Shown here: in pieces, positions 40,171 through 49,042 of the stretch | Layout: the number at the start of each line of letters is the position of its first letter | Position numbering within the stretch: the first letter of the stretch is position 1 | Assembly (NCBI GenBank): GCA_025964685.1 | Contig: JAOPYG010000264.1 | Span: 1 to 49,258, forward strand | DNA: 49,258 bases | Direction: 5' to 3' | Source of the DNA: Actinoallomurus sp. | Lineage (GTDB): Bacteria; Actinomycetota; Actinomycetes; Streptosporangiales; Streptosporangiaceae | Program-made: the position numbers and the translations under genes | The notes under the pieces: generated by a model | Seen by the model: the letters and a program-made list of their open reading frames with translations, nothing else | Told to the model about the DNA's origin: nothing | Databases searched by the model: none

Positions 40171-41504
40171 GCCTGCGATTTCCCTTCAGAGTCGGGCGGG
40201 ACGGTGGCGCGGCCGGACCTCGTACCGCGCTGCCAGGCGCCCAGGCCGGCGGCGGCCCGCCGGTCCGGCTCGCGGGACGAGACCGGGGCCGGCAGCGAAT
40301 CGGGCTCCTGGTCCTCAGCGGCGACGGCCTGACCGGCCGCCTCGTCCACGGCCGGGGTCTCGGCGGTGGCACGCCGGCGGCGCGGCAGTCCTCCGGCGGT
40401 CACCGACGGCGCCTGCGGCGCCTCGGAGCCCGGTTCCTCCGGTGCGGGCGGGCTCGGCACCGCGGCAGGGGCCGCGGGCTTGGGCGCGGCCTGGGCGCGG
40501 TCGTCCAGCCGGGTCAGCAGCACGGCGGGCAGGAACACCACGGCACGCACCCCGCCGTACGGCGAGCGCGTGTCCACCGACACGCTGAAGCCGTACCGGG
40601 CCGCGAGCACACCGATCACGGCGAACCCGACCTGCGGCGGGTCGCCCAGCCGGTTGATGTCGACCGCCTCCTTACCGGCCAGGAGACGCTCGGCCCGCTT
40701 CAGCTCCTCGGCGTTCATCGCGACGCCGGCGTCGTCGATGACAATGGCCATCCCGTTGTGCCCCGGCTGGAAGTTGACCTCGACCGGGGTGTTCGGCTGC
40801 GAGTGCCGCGCGGCGTTGTCGAGCAGCTCGGCCACCGCGAGGACCACCGGCTCCACCGCACGGCTGACGACGGCTTCGCTCACCTGGGAGTGGACCTGTA
40901 CGCGCAGGTAGTCGCGGATCCGGGACGTCGCGCCGCGTACGACGTCGATGAGCGGCGAGGCGGACCGCTGCAGGCCCGGCCAGGAGCCGCACAACACGGC
41001 ACTGACCTGCGCACGCCGGCCCAACTGGGCGTTCATGTGGTCGATCCTGAGCAGGCCCTCGAGCACGTCGGGGTCGTCGTGCCGGACCTGCATGCGGGAG
41101 ATCGCCAGCTGCTGCTCGTTGGCGAGGCTCTGCACGCCGCGCATCATGGCCTTCAGCGTGGCCTTGGCCGACTCGTCGGCGCGGGTCTTGGCCCGGTCGC
41201 CCGTCTCGGCGAACATCTCCATGGTGCGTTCGAGGTGGCGCCCGTACGGGATATCGGCCAGGCGTTCGTTGAGCGGCCCGGGAACCTCGACCGGACGCCC
41301 GTTCAGCGACTGGACCTTGGCGGGCAGGCGTGCGGTCACCAGATGCGCCAGCTCTTCGTCACGAACGGTCACACCGCGTTCGAGTGCGCTGACCCGATCA
41401 CGCATGCGCTGGTTGATCCGCCGCTGGCGCAGCAGTATGAGCAGGAAGATGAGTGCGGCCGCGGCCAGGCAACATACCGCCACCGCTGACAATTGTTGCT
41501 GCAT
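40167..41504 (-). CDS. cvnA: Conservon sensor-kinase-like membrane protein
   Basis: A 445-residue protein with one N-terminal membrane segment (AVAVCCLAAAALIFLLILL), a coiled region, a dimer-helix segment with RIDHMNAQLGRRAQVSAVL and a HATPase domain (ELLDNAARHSQPNTPVEV and IDDAGVAMN). A Pro/Ala-rich tail of about 120 residues follows. No classic H-box with phospho-His is evident, consistent with conservon CvnA acting as a kinase-like receptor for CvnD. The ATG at 41504 gives a standard membrane segment. First gene of cvnA-B-C-D-E. Confidence 0.88.
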   Translation of the reverse strand: MQQQLSAVAVCCLAAAALIFLLILLRQRRINQRMRDRVSALERGVTVRDEELAHLVTARLPAKVQSLNGRPVEVPGPLNERLADIPYGRHLERTMEMFAETGDRAKTRADESAKATLKAMMRGVQSLANEQQLAISRMQVRHDDPDVLEGLLRIDHMNAQLGRRAQVSAVLCGSWPGLQRSASPLIDVVRGATSRIRDYLRVQVHSQVSEAVVSRAVEPVVLAVAELLDNAARHSQPNTPVEVNFQPGHNGMAIVIDDAGVAMNAEELKRAERLLAGKEAVDINRLGDPPQVGFAVIGVLAARYGFSVSVDTRSPYGGVRAVVFLPAVLLTRLDDRAQAAPKPAAPAAVPSPPAPEEPGSEAPQAPSVTAGGLPRRRRATAETPAVDEAAGQAVAAEDQEPDSLPAPVSSREPDRRAAAGLGAWQRGTRSGRATVPPDSEGKSQA

Positions 41505-41570
41505 CGGATCCTCGCGGGCAGTGAATCGGTTACGACAAGGCGCGGAACGGCTACATCCGCGTGATCCTAC

Positions 41571-41595
41571 GGCCCCTATGGGCGACATAGGGCCC
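41571..41595. promoter_or_regulatory. Dyad between the conservon and the phosphatase gene
   Basis: CCCTATG (41574-41580) and CATAGGG (41586-41592) are perfect complements with a five-base centre; nine of ten arms match if extended. It sits in the 158-base divergent gap and may control both transcripts. Confidence 0.45.
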
Positions 41596-41662
41596 ATTCC
41601 CGGGCAGATGTTCACGCCCCGGCATGGCGGTCGGCGGTGGGGCCACTGGGTAGGTAGACGAC

Positions 41663-42802
41663 GTGCGCCATCGGGAGTCCGAGCCGCTCTCCCGCCAGCC
41701 GTGGCGACCGGGGCTCGCGCTGCGGGTGATCCCGGTCGTGCTCATCGCGGTCATCGTGGCCACGGAGACGCTGCTGCCGTACGGCGTGCACCTGGGCCCG
41801 CTCCTGACAGTGGCACCGGCCATCGCCGCGCTGTACGCCGGTCCGCGGACGACAGCCGCCATAGGGTTCCTGGCCCTGCTCGCCCTGCTCTTCACCGGCC
41901 GGCTGCGGGGCGGGATCGCCACGCTCAACCACGAGGTGCAGATCGCCGCCCTCGTGATGATCACGGTTTTCGTCGTGGTCTTCTGCCTGCTGCGCGAGCG
42001 GCATCAGCGGGAGCTCCAGCAGGTCCGTACGGTGTCGGAGGCCGCACAGCGCGTCGTACTGCGCCCGGTGCCGTCTCGGATCGGCCCGCTGCGGGTCGCG
42101 TCGGTGTACGTTGCCGCGGCGGCCGAGGCCCGCATCGGCGGCGACCTGTACGCCGCGGCGCGGACCGGCTGCATGACCCGGCTGCTCATCGGTGACGTAC
42201 GCGGCAAGGGACTGGCCTCCATCAGCGATGCCGCCGTCCTGCTCTGTGCCTTCCGCGAGGCCGCGCACCGGGAGACCACCCTGTCCGACCTCGCGTCCCA
42301 CCTGGAGGCGAGCGTCACCCGCGCCGTCGCGGAGCCGGGTGGGATCGGGGCCGCGGAGTTCTTCATCACCGCCGCGCTGGTGGAGGTCCCCGACGACGAG
42401 CCGGTGGTGCGCCTGCTGACCTGCGGGCATCCGCCGCCGCTCCTGCTGCGCGGGCGGCAGGTCCAGACCCTGGAGGTGGCCAGCCCCGCGCCACCGCTGG
42501 GCATGGGCGAGCTGATCACGGCCGCGCACGCCATGGAGACGTTCGCGTTCGAACCCGGCGACCTGCTCGTGCTCTACACCGACGGTGTCATCGAGGCACG
42601 CGACAGGTCCGGACGGTTCTACCCTCTCGCCGAACGGCTGTCGGCCTGGAGCGCAGAGGACCCTCGCACGCTCGTCAGCCACCTCCACGACGACCTTCTC
42701 GCGTACGTCGGCGGCCACCTTCCCGACGACGCCGCGGTCATGGTGATCGAACGGACCGGCGAGATGTCGGAGGTCCCTGCGAACATCGGTTCCCATGAAT
42801 GA
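41663..42802 (+). CDS. PP2C-family (SpoIIE/RsbU-type) serine phosphatase, membrane-anchored
   Basis: A 379-residue protein. Three hydrophobic segments lie in the first 110 residues (VIPVVLIAVIVATETLL, the following TVAPAIAALYAG and AALVMITVFVVVFCLL). The cytoplasmic SpoIIE domain has ARIGGDLYAAARTGCMTRLLIGDVRGKG, with the acidic residues of the metal site, LTCGHPPPLLL, and LVLYTDGVIEARD near the end. Such enzymes release anti-sigma antagonists from phosphate to activate stress sigma factors. No partner of that type is adjacent. GTG start; the SDR gene overlaps by eight bases. Confidence 0.88.
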   Translation: MRHRESEPLSRQPWRPGLALRVIPVVLIAVIVATETLLPYGVHLGPLLTVAPAIAALYAGPRTTAAIGFLALLALLFTGRLRGGIATLNHEVQIAALVMITVFVVVFCLLRERHQRELQQVRTVSEAAQRVVLRPVPSRIGPLRVASVYVAAAAEARIGGDLYAAARTGCMTRLLIGDVRGKGLASISDAAVLLCAFREAAHRETTLSDLASHLEASVTRAVAEPGGIGAAEFFITAALVEVPDDEPVVRLLTCGHPPPLLLRGRQVQTLEVASPAPPLGMGELITAAHAMETFAFEPGDLLVLYTDGVIEARDRSGRFYPLAERLSAWSAEDPRTLVSHLHDDLLAYVGGHLPDDAAVMVIERTGEMSEVPANIGSHE

Positions 42803-43709
42803 GTCAATGGACGGCAAGGTCGCATTGGTCGCGGGGGCGACCCGTGGCGCGGGCCGCGGCATCGCCGTGGAGCTCGGCGCGGCCGGAGCCACCGTCTACG
42901 TCACCGGGCGCAGCACACGGCAGCGGCGTTCGGAGATGGACCGGCCGGAGACGATCGAGGAGACGGCGGAGCTGGTCACCGCCGCGGGCGGTCGCGGCAT
43001 CGCCGTGCCGGTCGACCACCTCGAGTCCGACCAGGTGCGGGCGCTGGTCGAGCGCATCGACCGCGAACGCGGCCGGCTCGACGTGCTCGTCAACGACATC
43101 TGGGGCGGCGAGCTGCTGTTCAGCTGGACCGACCGGCTGTGGGAGCACTCCCTCGACAAGGGCCTGCGCATCCTGCGGCTGGCGATCGACACGCACATCA
43201 TCACCAGCCACCATGCGCTGCCCCTGCTGATCAGACGGCCCGGCGGCCTGGTGATCGAGGTGACCGACGGCACCGCCGAGTACAACGCGGACCACTACCG
43301 CGTCTCGTTCTTCTATGACCTGGCCAAGACGTCGGTGACCCGCATGGCGTTCGCCCAGGCCAAGGAGCTGGCCCCGCACGACGCGACCGCGGTGTCCCTG
43401 ACCCCGGGCTGGCTGCGCTCGGAGATCATGCTGGACACCTACGGCGTCACGGAGGCCACCTGGCGCGACGCGCTGGCCGTGCAACCGCACTTCGCCATCT
43501 CCGAGACCCCCGCCTACACCGGCCGCGCGGTCGTGGCCCTGGCCACCGACCCGCAGGTGAGCCGCTGGAACGGCCGGTCGCTCTCCACCGGGCAGCTCGC
43601 CCGCGAATACGGTCTCACCGACGTCGACGGAAGCCGTCCCGACGCCTGGCGCTACCTCGTCGAGGTCCAGGACGCCGGCCGGCCCGCCGATGTGACCGGC
43701 TACCGCTGA
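42795..43709 (+). CDS. Short-chain dehydrogenase/reductase
   Basis: A 304-residue SDR. The nucleotide-binding motif is GATRGAGRGIA (about 14-24). The usual NNAG motif is changed to NDIWGG (100-105). The catalytic Tyr174 and Lys178 are seen in FFYDLAKTS. The C-terminal extension exceeds the classical 250 residues by about 50. Cofactor specificity cannot be told with certainty; Arg residues after the second strand (YVTGRSTRQRRS) fit NADP. It overlaps the phosphatase gene by eight bases. Substrate unknown. Confidence 0.87.
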   Translation: MNESMDGKVALVAGATRGAGRGIAVELGAAGATVYVTGRSTRQRRSEMDRPETIEETAELVTAAGGRGIAVPVDHLESDQVRALVERIDRERGRLDVLVNDIWGGELLFSWTDRLWEHSLDKGLRILRLAIDTHIITSHHALPLLIRRPGGLVIEVTDGTAEYNADHYRVSFFYDLAKTSVTRMAFAQAKELAPHDATAVSLTPGWLRSEIMLDTYGVTEATWRDALAVQPHFAISETPAYTGRAVVALATDPQVSRWNGRSLSTGQLAREYGLTDVDGSRPDAWRYLVEVQDAGRPADVTGYR

Positions 43710-43723
43710 GCCGCGCCGTCGCG

Positions 43724-45400
43724 TCAGTGATGGGCGGCACGCAGGGCGCGCAGCGTGTTCCACGCGCGGGAGGCGAGCTGGAGGTTGAAGTAGGTGTCCG
43801 GGTCGGCCAGGTCGTGACCGGAGATCTCCTTGATCCGCCGGAGCCGATACTTCAGCGTGCTGCGGTGGATGGCGAGCGCGGTCGTGGTGGCCTCATAGCT
43901 CCGGCCGCATTCGAGGTAGCGGGTCAAGGTCGTGACCAGCTCCGAACCCTTCGCGGCGTCATAGTCCAGCAGCGCGCCGAGCCACTCGCGGACGAAGCGC
44001 TCGACGCTGCCGGGCTCGGCCACGTCGGCGAGCAGGCGATACACCCCCAGCCGGTCGAACTCCGTGGCCTGGTCGCCGGTCACGGCGCTCTGGAGCCGCA
44101 GCGCGAGCCGGGCCTCGTGGTAGGACCGCGGCAGGTCACGGGGACGCTCGTACGCCCCGCCGACGCCGACCCGGCACAGGCCGCCGCCCAGCTCACGGCG
44201 TACGACCGTGTGAAAGCGCGACCAGGGCCGGTCGGCGTCGGACAGCACGACCGCCTCCCGGCCACGGACGGCGAACAGCGAGCCGATGCCGGTCTCTCGC
44301 ACCGCGACGCCCACGGCGCGGCCGAACCCGTCTTCGGCGGGTCCGATGACGACGACGATCCGGTGGGGGCGGCGCAGGTCATAGCCGAGTGCGTCGGCGC
44401 GCGCGAGCATCGTCTCCTCGCCGGCGCCGGACAGCAGCTCCTCGACCAGGTCGCGGCCGAGGCGCAGTTCCGCTTCGGCGACGTTGTGCAGATGGGCCAG
44501 TTCGAGCGCCAGCACGGTCGCGGCGTGTTGGAGCGCGGCCTGCTCCGGCCGGCCGGCCGACTCGCCGGGGTCGATCAGGACGAGCACCCCGAGGACGTCA
44601 TCGCGCGGGCCGGCCGGGACGATGATCCGGCCGTCGCGGCGGATCGGCCTGGGATCGCGCGACACCTCGTTCAGCATCTCCTCGCGGGCGTTCCAGGGCT
44701 CCTTGGGATAGGGATCCGGGCGGCGCGGCCCGGCCCACGCGCGCAGGTTCCCGTACCTGTCCTCGACCGCGATGGGGTAGCCGGTGAGCTCGTGCAGCGC
44801 GATCGCTATGCCCTCGGGGCCTCCGCCCGCCGCCGCGACGCGGGTGAGGCGCTCGTGGACCTCGGCGGTGAGCTCCAGTTCGGCGACCGTCTCGGCGAGC
44901 GCGGCGTTGGCGGCGTGCAGCCGTTCGGCGTCGGCCCTGCGGCGGGCCCGCTGCCGGGCGCCGGCGATCGCGATCCCGGCCTGCTGAGCGAGCACGCGCA
45001 GCAGGAACTGCTCCGAAGACGGTGGTTCGCCCTCCGCGCTGACCACCAGGTAGCCGAGGTGACCATCGAGGCTGCGCAGCGGGTACGCCCACGCCCACGC
45101 CTGGCCGAGCACCGCCACCGGCCCGCCGGCCACGCTGAGCACGGCGAACTGCGCCTCGAGGTCGCCCCGCGCGTCCGAGGCCGCGTGCACGCCCGGCACC
45201 GCCTGCCAGCCGCCGTCAGCGAGGTAGACGCCCTCCAGCCGGTACCTCCCCAGAGACGGCACGGCCGTGGCGGCGAGACCGAGGATGTGACCTTGATCGT
45301 CGCTCTCGCTCATCACCATCGACAAGGCCAGCAGCGACCGCATGCCCGACAACTGGTCCCGCAGGGCCGGATCCGGCGGGGACTCCGGCGTAATCGGCAT
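43724..45400 (-). CDS. PucR-family transcriptional regulator
   Basis: A 558-residue regulator. The N-terminal part (residues 30-170) is GAF-like, with RYRLEGVYLADGGWQAV and LLRVLAQQAGIAIAGARQRA leading into a helical linker. A central DUF/GGDEF-like section precedes the C-terminal PucR helix-turn-helix, YLECGRSYEATTTALAIHRS followed by TLKYRLRRIKEISGHDL. It is the ordinary length for CdaR/PucR proteins. ATG at 45400. It is convergent with the SDR gene and divergent from the LuxR gene, with 284 bases between. Its targets are not obvious here; a ligand for the GAF part is unknown. Confidence 0.88.
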   Translation of the reverse strand: MPITPESPPDPALRDQLSGMRSLLALSMVMSESDDQGHILGLAATAVPSLGRYRLEGVYLADGGWQAVPGVHAASDARGDLEAQFAVLSVAGGPVAVLGQAWAWAYPLRSLDGHLGYLVVSAEGEPPSSEQFLLRVLAQQAGIAIAGARQRARRRADAERLHAANAALAETVAELELTAEVHERLTRVAAAGGGPEGIAIALHELTGYPIAVEDRYGNLRAWAGPRRPDPYPKEPWNAREEMLNEVSRDPRPIRRDGRIIVPAGPRDDVLGVLVLIDPGESAGRPEQAALQHAATVLALELAHLHNVAEAELRLGRDLVEELLSGAGEETMLARADALGYDLRRPHRIVVVIGPAEDGFGRAVGVAVRETGIGSLFAVRGREAVVLSDADRPWSRFHTVVRRELGGGLCRVGVGGAYERPRDLPRSYHEARLALRLQSAVTGDQATEFDRLGVYRLLADVAEPGSVERFVREWLGALLDYDAAKGSELVTTLTRYLECGRSYEATTTALAIHRSTLKYRLRRIKEISGHDLADPDTYFNLQLASRAWNTLRALRAAHH

Positions 45401-45684
45401 CGTGCCGTGCCCCCTTCCGACGTACGCCGTACGGAGCCGCGCCGGGTCTCGTCTCCAAGACCCGAGAAAACGCGATGACCAGCCATTTCCCCCCTGTTAC
45501 CAGCATAGATACCCAGATTCGGCAGTCCTGCCTCCCAGGACCGAATCCGTCGATCCACTCCACCCTGGGGGACCGCTCCATCCACCCCGCCCTGTCGCGG
45601 CGAACGACGTGTGGCCGTCCGGCAGCGGGCTTTTAGCCCTGTGGTGACCTGTTGGGCGCGGGCCGGTGGGCCGACGCTGAGGCC

Positions 45685-48453
45685 ATGACCGCTACCGCGT
45701 CGCGGCCGGGGACGTCGCGCCCGGCGGCCAGAATGATGCGTGGCCGTGAGCGCGAGTGGGACAGCGTGCTCGGGCTGTTGAGGGCTGCCGAGGCAGGACG
45801 GGCGGGCGTCCTGCTGGTCGAGGGCGAGCCGGGCACGGGCAAGACCCTGCTGCTGGACGAGGCGCTACGCGAGGCGGCCGCACGCGGCCTGACACCGATC
45901 GCCGGCCGGGCACGCGAGCTGGGCCGGCTGGCGCCGGCCGAGCCGCTGCTGTCCGCCCTCGGCCGGGCGGAACCACGACTGGAGACGATGCGTGCCAGGC
46001 TGGAGGACCTGGCGGGCACCGGTCCGGTGCTGGTGAGCGTGGACGATCTTCACTGGGCCGATTCGGCCGCGCTCGCGGCCCTTCAGCCGCTGTGCCGGTA
46101 CCTCGCCCGTCATCCCGTCGCCTGGCTGCTGACCCGGCGCCTGAACGCGGACAGCGGCGCGGCGGGCGTGCTGTTCGACCTCGTGGAAGGCGACGGCGCG
46201 GAACGCCGTTCGCTCGGCCTGCTCGGCGACGACGCGGTGACCGAGATCGCCATCGACGTCCTCGGGGCCGTGCCCGATCCCGGCCTCGCCGCCCTCATGG
46301 CCGGCGCGGGCGGCAACCCCTACCTGCTCATCGAACTCCTGACCGGCCTTCGTGACGAAGGTGCGGTCAGGTTCTCCGGCGGCCGCGCGCGCCTCTCCTC
46401 CGCGCGGCTGCCGGAACGAGTCCGCACCGGCGTGGCCCGCCGGCTCTGCGGACTTAGCCCCAGGACGCGCCACCTGCTGACAGTGAGCGCCGTCCTGGGG
46501 CGCCTCTTCTCACCGGAGGACGTGGCCGAGCTCTTGGACACGACTCCGGCCGCGCTCCTGCCGAGCCTGGACGAGGCTCTGGCGTCGGGCGTGCTCGCGG
46601 TCACGCCGAACGCGCTCCGCTTCCGCCACGACCTCATCCGACAGGTGATCGTCGAGGCGGTGCCCGATCCCGTACGGCAGGCACTGCACCGGCAGATCGG
46701 CGATCTGCTGATCGAGCGGTCGGACACGGTCGACGCGGCCGCCTCTCACCTGCTGCGGGGGGTACGACCGGGTGACGAACGGGCGCTCGCCCGGCTGGAT
46801 CAGGTGGTCGCGGACGTCCTGCCGAGGTCACCGCGGAGCGCGGCGAGGCTCGCGACGCACGCGCTCGAGCTCACCGGGACGGCCGAGCCCGATCGGGCGG
46901 AGCGCACCCTCACCGCCGTACGTGCCCTCACCGCGACGGGCCGGCTGGATGAGGCCGCCCTGCTCGCGCGTACCGCCTTCGACCGCCCGATGCCCGCGCC
47001 GGTCTGCGCGCGGCTCCACTGCCTGCTGTCGGACATCCTGGACCTGCGGGGACGCCCGGCCGAGGCGGCCGAAGAGGCCTCGGTGGCGCTGTCCGAGCCC
47101 TGCCTGTCGGGCGGCCTCCGCGACGACGCCGAACTCGCCCTTCTCAACGCCCGTGCGGGCTCGGGCGAACAGGTGCGCGGGCGCGCGGAGACGATCGTGT
47201 CCTCCCCCGGTGAATACGGTGACGCCCTGGTCGCCGGGGCCTTCATCGCCCTCGCACTGGCCGAGTGGGACACGGGCAGCCTCACGGCCGGACTGGCGCT
47301 CGCGCAGGAGGCCGTACGCCGGGCGGCCTTCGCCGACACCCGGCGGATCCACCCACGGCTGGTCCTCGCGATGCTGCTCACCGACGCGCAGCGGCACGAC
47401 GCCGCCCACGGCGTGATGGCGAGTGCCGGCGATGACGCGCTCGGTGCCCTGGCCTGGGCTGCGGCACCGGCCATCCTCGGTGCGCGCGCACGCCTGGCGG
47501 CGGGCCGCTTCCGGGAGGCCGCGGCCGAGGCCGAGGCAGGCCTCGCCACCGCCGGCGGCCTCGGGCCGCACCTGCTGACCATGTCGGGGCTCTCGGCGCT
47601 CGCCGCCGCCACCCTGCGGGCCGGAGATGTCAACGCCGCCCGCCGGTACGCCGCGCCGGGCACACCCCCTGAGGGATCAGGCGACGTCACCCCGCCATCC
47701 TCGGGCTATCCGCACGCGGCCTTCGCCCTGGTGCAGGCTCAGGTCACCGAGGCGTACGCGGGAGCGGGCAGCCTGATCGAGACGTTCGGCCCCTTGTGCG
47801 ACGAGGTGCTGCGGCACCGCTGGACGCTGATCGCCGACCCGGCCGCGGCGGCCTGGCTGGTCCGTACCGCGCACACCCTCGGCGCCCGGCCGGCGGCCGA
47901 GGCGGTCGTCGTCGCGGCGGAACGGCTCGCCCGGGACAACCCGTCCTTCCCCGCCGTCCGCGCGGCCGCAGCCCACGCCCGTGGTCTGCTGGACGGTTCG
48001 GCGGACGCGCTGGAGGAAGCGGTCACGGCCGGCCACACGGTGCCCTGGGCGCGCGCCTCCGCGACCGAGGATCTGGCCCTGCTGTCCGGCGCCGGCGAGA
48101 CGGCCGAGTCAAGGCGCCGAGCGGTCGCCGCACTCGACTCCGCCCTCGCGGCCTACGAAGCGATGGGCGCGACCCGCGACGTGGCCCGGGTACGCCGCCG
48201 GCTACGGCGCATGGGCGTGCGCCGCCGCCACTGGAGCCACACCGAACGCCCGGTGTCGGGCTGGGGCAGCCTGACCGACACCGAGCGCGCCGTGTCCGAG
48301 CTGGTCGCCCAGGGCCTGACCAACCGCCAGGTCGCCGATCAGCTGTTCATGAGCGCGCACACGGTCGCCTTCCACCTGCGCCATGTGTTCCGCAAGCTGG
48401 ACATCGGCTCCCGTGTGGAACTGGCCCGCCTCACCCTTCAGCGGACCGCCTGA
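45685..48453 (+). CDS. Large ATP-binding LuxR-family regulator (LAL type)
   Basis: A 922-residue regulator. An AAA-type NTPase lies at the N-terminus with Walker A GEPGTGKTL (about 47-55) and a Walker B-like VLVSVDDLHWADSAAL. A long helical repeat region follows, ending with a C-terminal LuxR helix-turn-helix: LTDTERAVSELVAQGLTNRQ, VADQLFMSAHTVAFHLRHVFRKL. I selected the ATG at 45685 over an upstream TTG because GAGG precedes it. LAL regulators often activate secondary-metabolism or catabolic genes, but no such cluster adjoins. The 283 bases before it hold a small dyad, GGGCT-TTT-AGCCC (45627-45639), of unknown role. Confidence 0.9.
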   Translation: MTATASRPGTSRPAARMMRGREREWDSVLGLLRAAEAGRAGVLLVEGEPGTGKTLLLDEALREAAARGLTPIAGRARELGRLAPAEPLLSALGRAEPRLETMRARLEDLAGTGPVLVSVDDLHWADSAALAALQPLCRYLARHPVAWLLTRRLNADSGAAGVLFDLVEGDGAERRSLGLLGDDAVTEIAIDVLGAVPDPGLAALMAGAGGNPYLLIELLTGLRDEGAVRFSGGRARLSSARLPERVRTGVARRLCGLSPRTRHLLTVSAVLGRLFSPEDVAELLDTTPAALLPSLDEALASGVLAVTPNALRFRHDLIRQVIVEAVPDPVRQALHRQIGDLLIERSDTVDAAASHLLRGVRPGDERALARLDQVVADVLPRSPRSAARLATHALELTGTAEPDRAERTLTAVRALTATGRLDEAALLARTAFDRPMPAPVCARLHCLLSDILDLRGRPAEAAEEASVALSEPCLSGGLRDDAELALLNARAGSGEQVRGRAETIVSSPGEYGDALVAGAFIALALAEWDTGSLTAGLALAQEAVRRAAFADTRRIHPRLVLAMLLTDAQRHDAAHGVMASAGDDALGALAWAAAPAILGARARLAAGRFREAAAEAEAGLATAGGLGPHLLTMSGLSALAAATLRAGDVNAARRYAAPGTPPEGSGDVTPPSSGYPHAAFALVQAQVTEAYAGAGSLIETFGPLCDEVLRHRWTLIADPAAAAWLVRTAHTLGARPAAEAVVVAAERLARDNPSFPAVRAAAAHARGLLDGSADALEEAVTAGHTVPWARASATEDLALLSGAGETAESRRRAVAALDSALAAYEAMGATRDVARVRRRLRRMGVRRRHWSHTERPVSGWGSLTDTERAVSELVAQGLTNRQVADQLFMSAHTVAFHLRHVFRKLDIGSRVELARLTLQRTA

Positions 48454-48460
48454 GATCTGG

Positions 48461-49042
48461 TCACGGGGCGGGGGCGTCGTCGCCCCCCTTGGCGACGAGC
48501 ACCTGCGCGGGCCGCAACTGCGTCTCACCCTCGCCGTACCCGGGCCGCAGGACCCGCACGACCGTGCCGTCCGGCGCTCCGGAGTCCGCCACGGTGCCCA
48601 CGGCCTCTTGGCGGGTCGGGTCGAAGGGTTCGCCCTCGTCCTCCCGGCGTGGGAAGCCGAGCCGGCCGATCACGTCGCGGGCCTGCTCCAGTACTGAGCG
48701 GACGCCCTGGATGACGGCGCCGGGCTCGGCGTCGGCGTGTTCGAGGGCGCGTTCGAGGTTGTCCAGGACGGGCAGCCACTCCGCCGCCGTCCTGGCGCGC
48801 TCGCCACTGCGCTCCAGGTCCAGGGCACGGACCGCACGCTTGCGGTAGTTGTCCAGGTCGGCCAGCGCCCGGCGCCACCGGTCCTCCAGCTCGGAGATCC
48901 TCGCGGCGGGATCCTCCTCTGTACGCCCTGCCTCCTGGGGCCAGTCCCCCCGCCCCCGTCCGCTGTTCGCGGGGCCGGGCTCCCCGCCGGGGTCGGCCGG
49001 CCAGGAACGGGGTTCTTCAGGCTCGGGTCCGGTGTCACTCAT
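48461..49042 (-). CDS. grpE: GrpE nucleotide-exchange factor
   Basis: A 193-residue co-chaperone. A disordered acidic N-terminus is followed by ARISELEDRWRRALADLDNYRKRAVRALDLE, the long helix, then EWLPVLDNLERALEHAD and the C-terminal beta domain with GTVVRVLRPGYGEGETQLRPAQVLVAKG. GrpE releases ADP from DnaK. The ATG overlaps the dnaK stop (ATGA). No dnaJ or hspR follows downstream, where the opposite-strand LuxR gene lies eight bases away. This suggests a second, incomplete dnaK-grpE locus. Confidence 0.93.
   Translation of the reverse strand: MSDTGPEPEEPRSWPADPGGEPGPANSGRGRGDWPQEAGRTEEDPAARISELEDRWRRALADLDNYRKRAVRALDLERSGERARTAAEWLPVLDNLERALEHADAEPGAVIQGVRSVLEQARDVIGRLGFPRREDEGEPFDPTRQEAVGTVADSGAPDGTVVRVLRPGYGEGETQLRPAQVLVAKGGDDAPAP

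Noticed and set aside
39990..41489. A 499-codon plus-strand frame opposite cvnA
   Set aside because: Antisense to cvnA, with no motif; the conservon gene order fixes the coding strand.
43727..45478. Long plus-strand open frame opposite the PucR gene
   Set aside because: It is a mirror frame of the PucR protein, without a ribosome site or recognisable domain.
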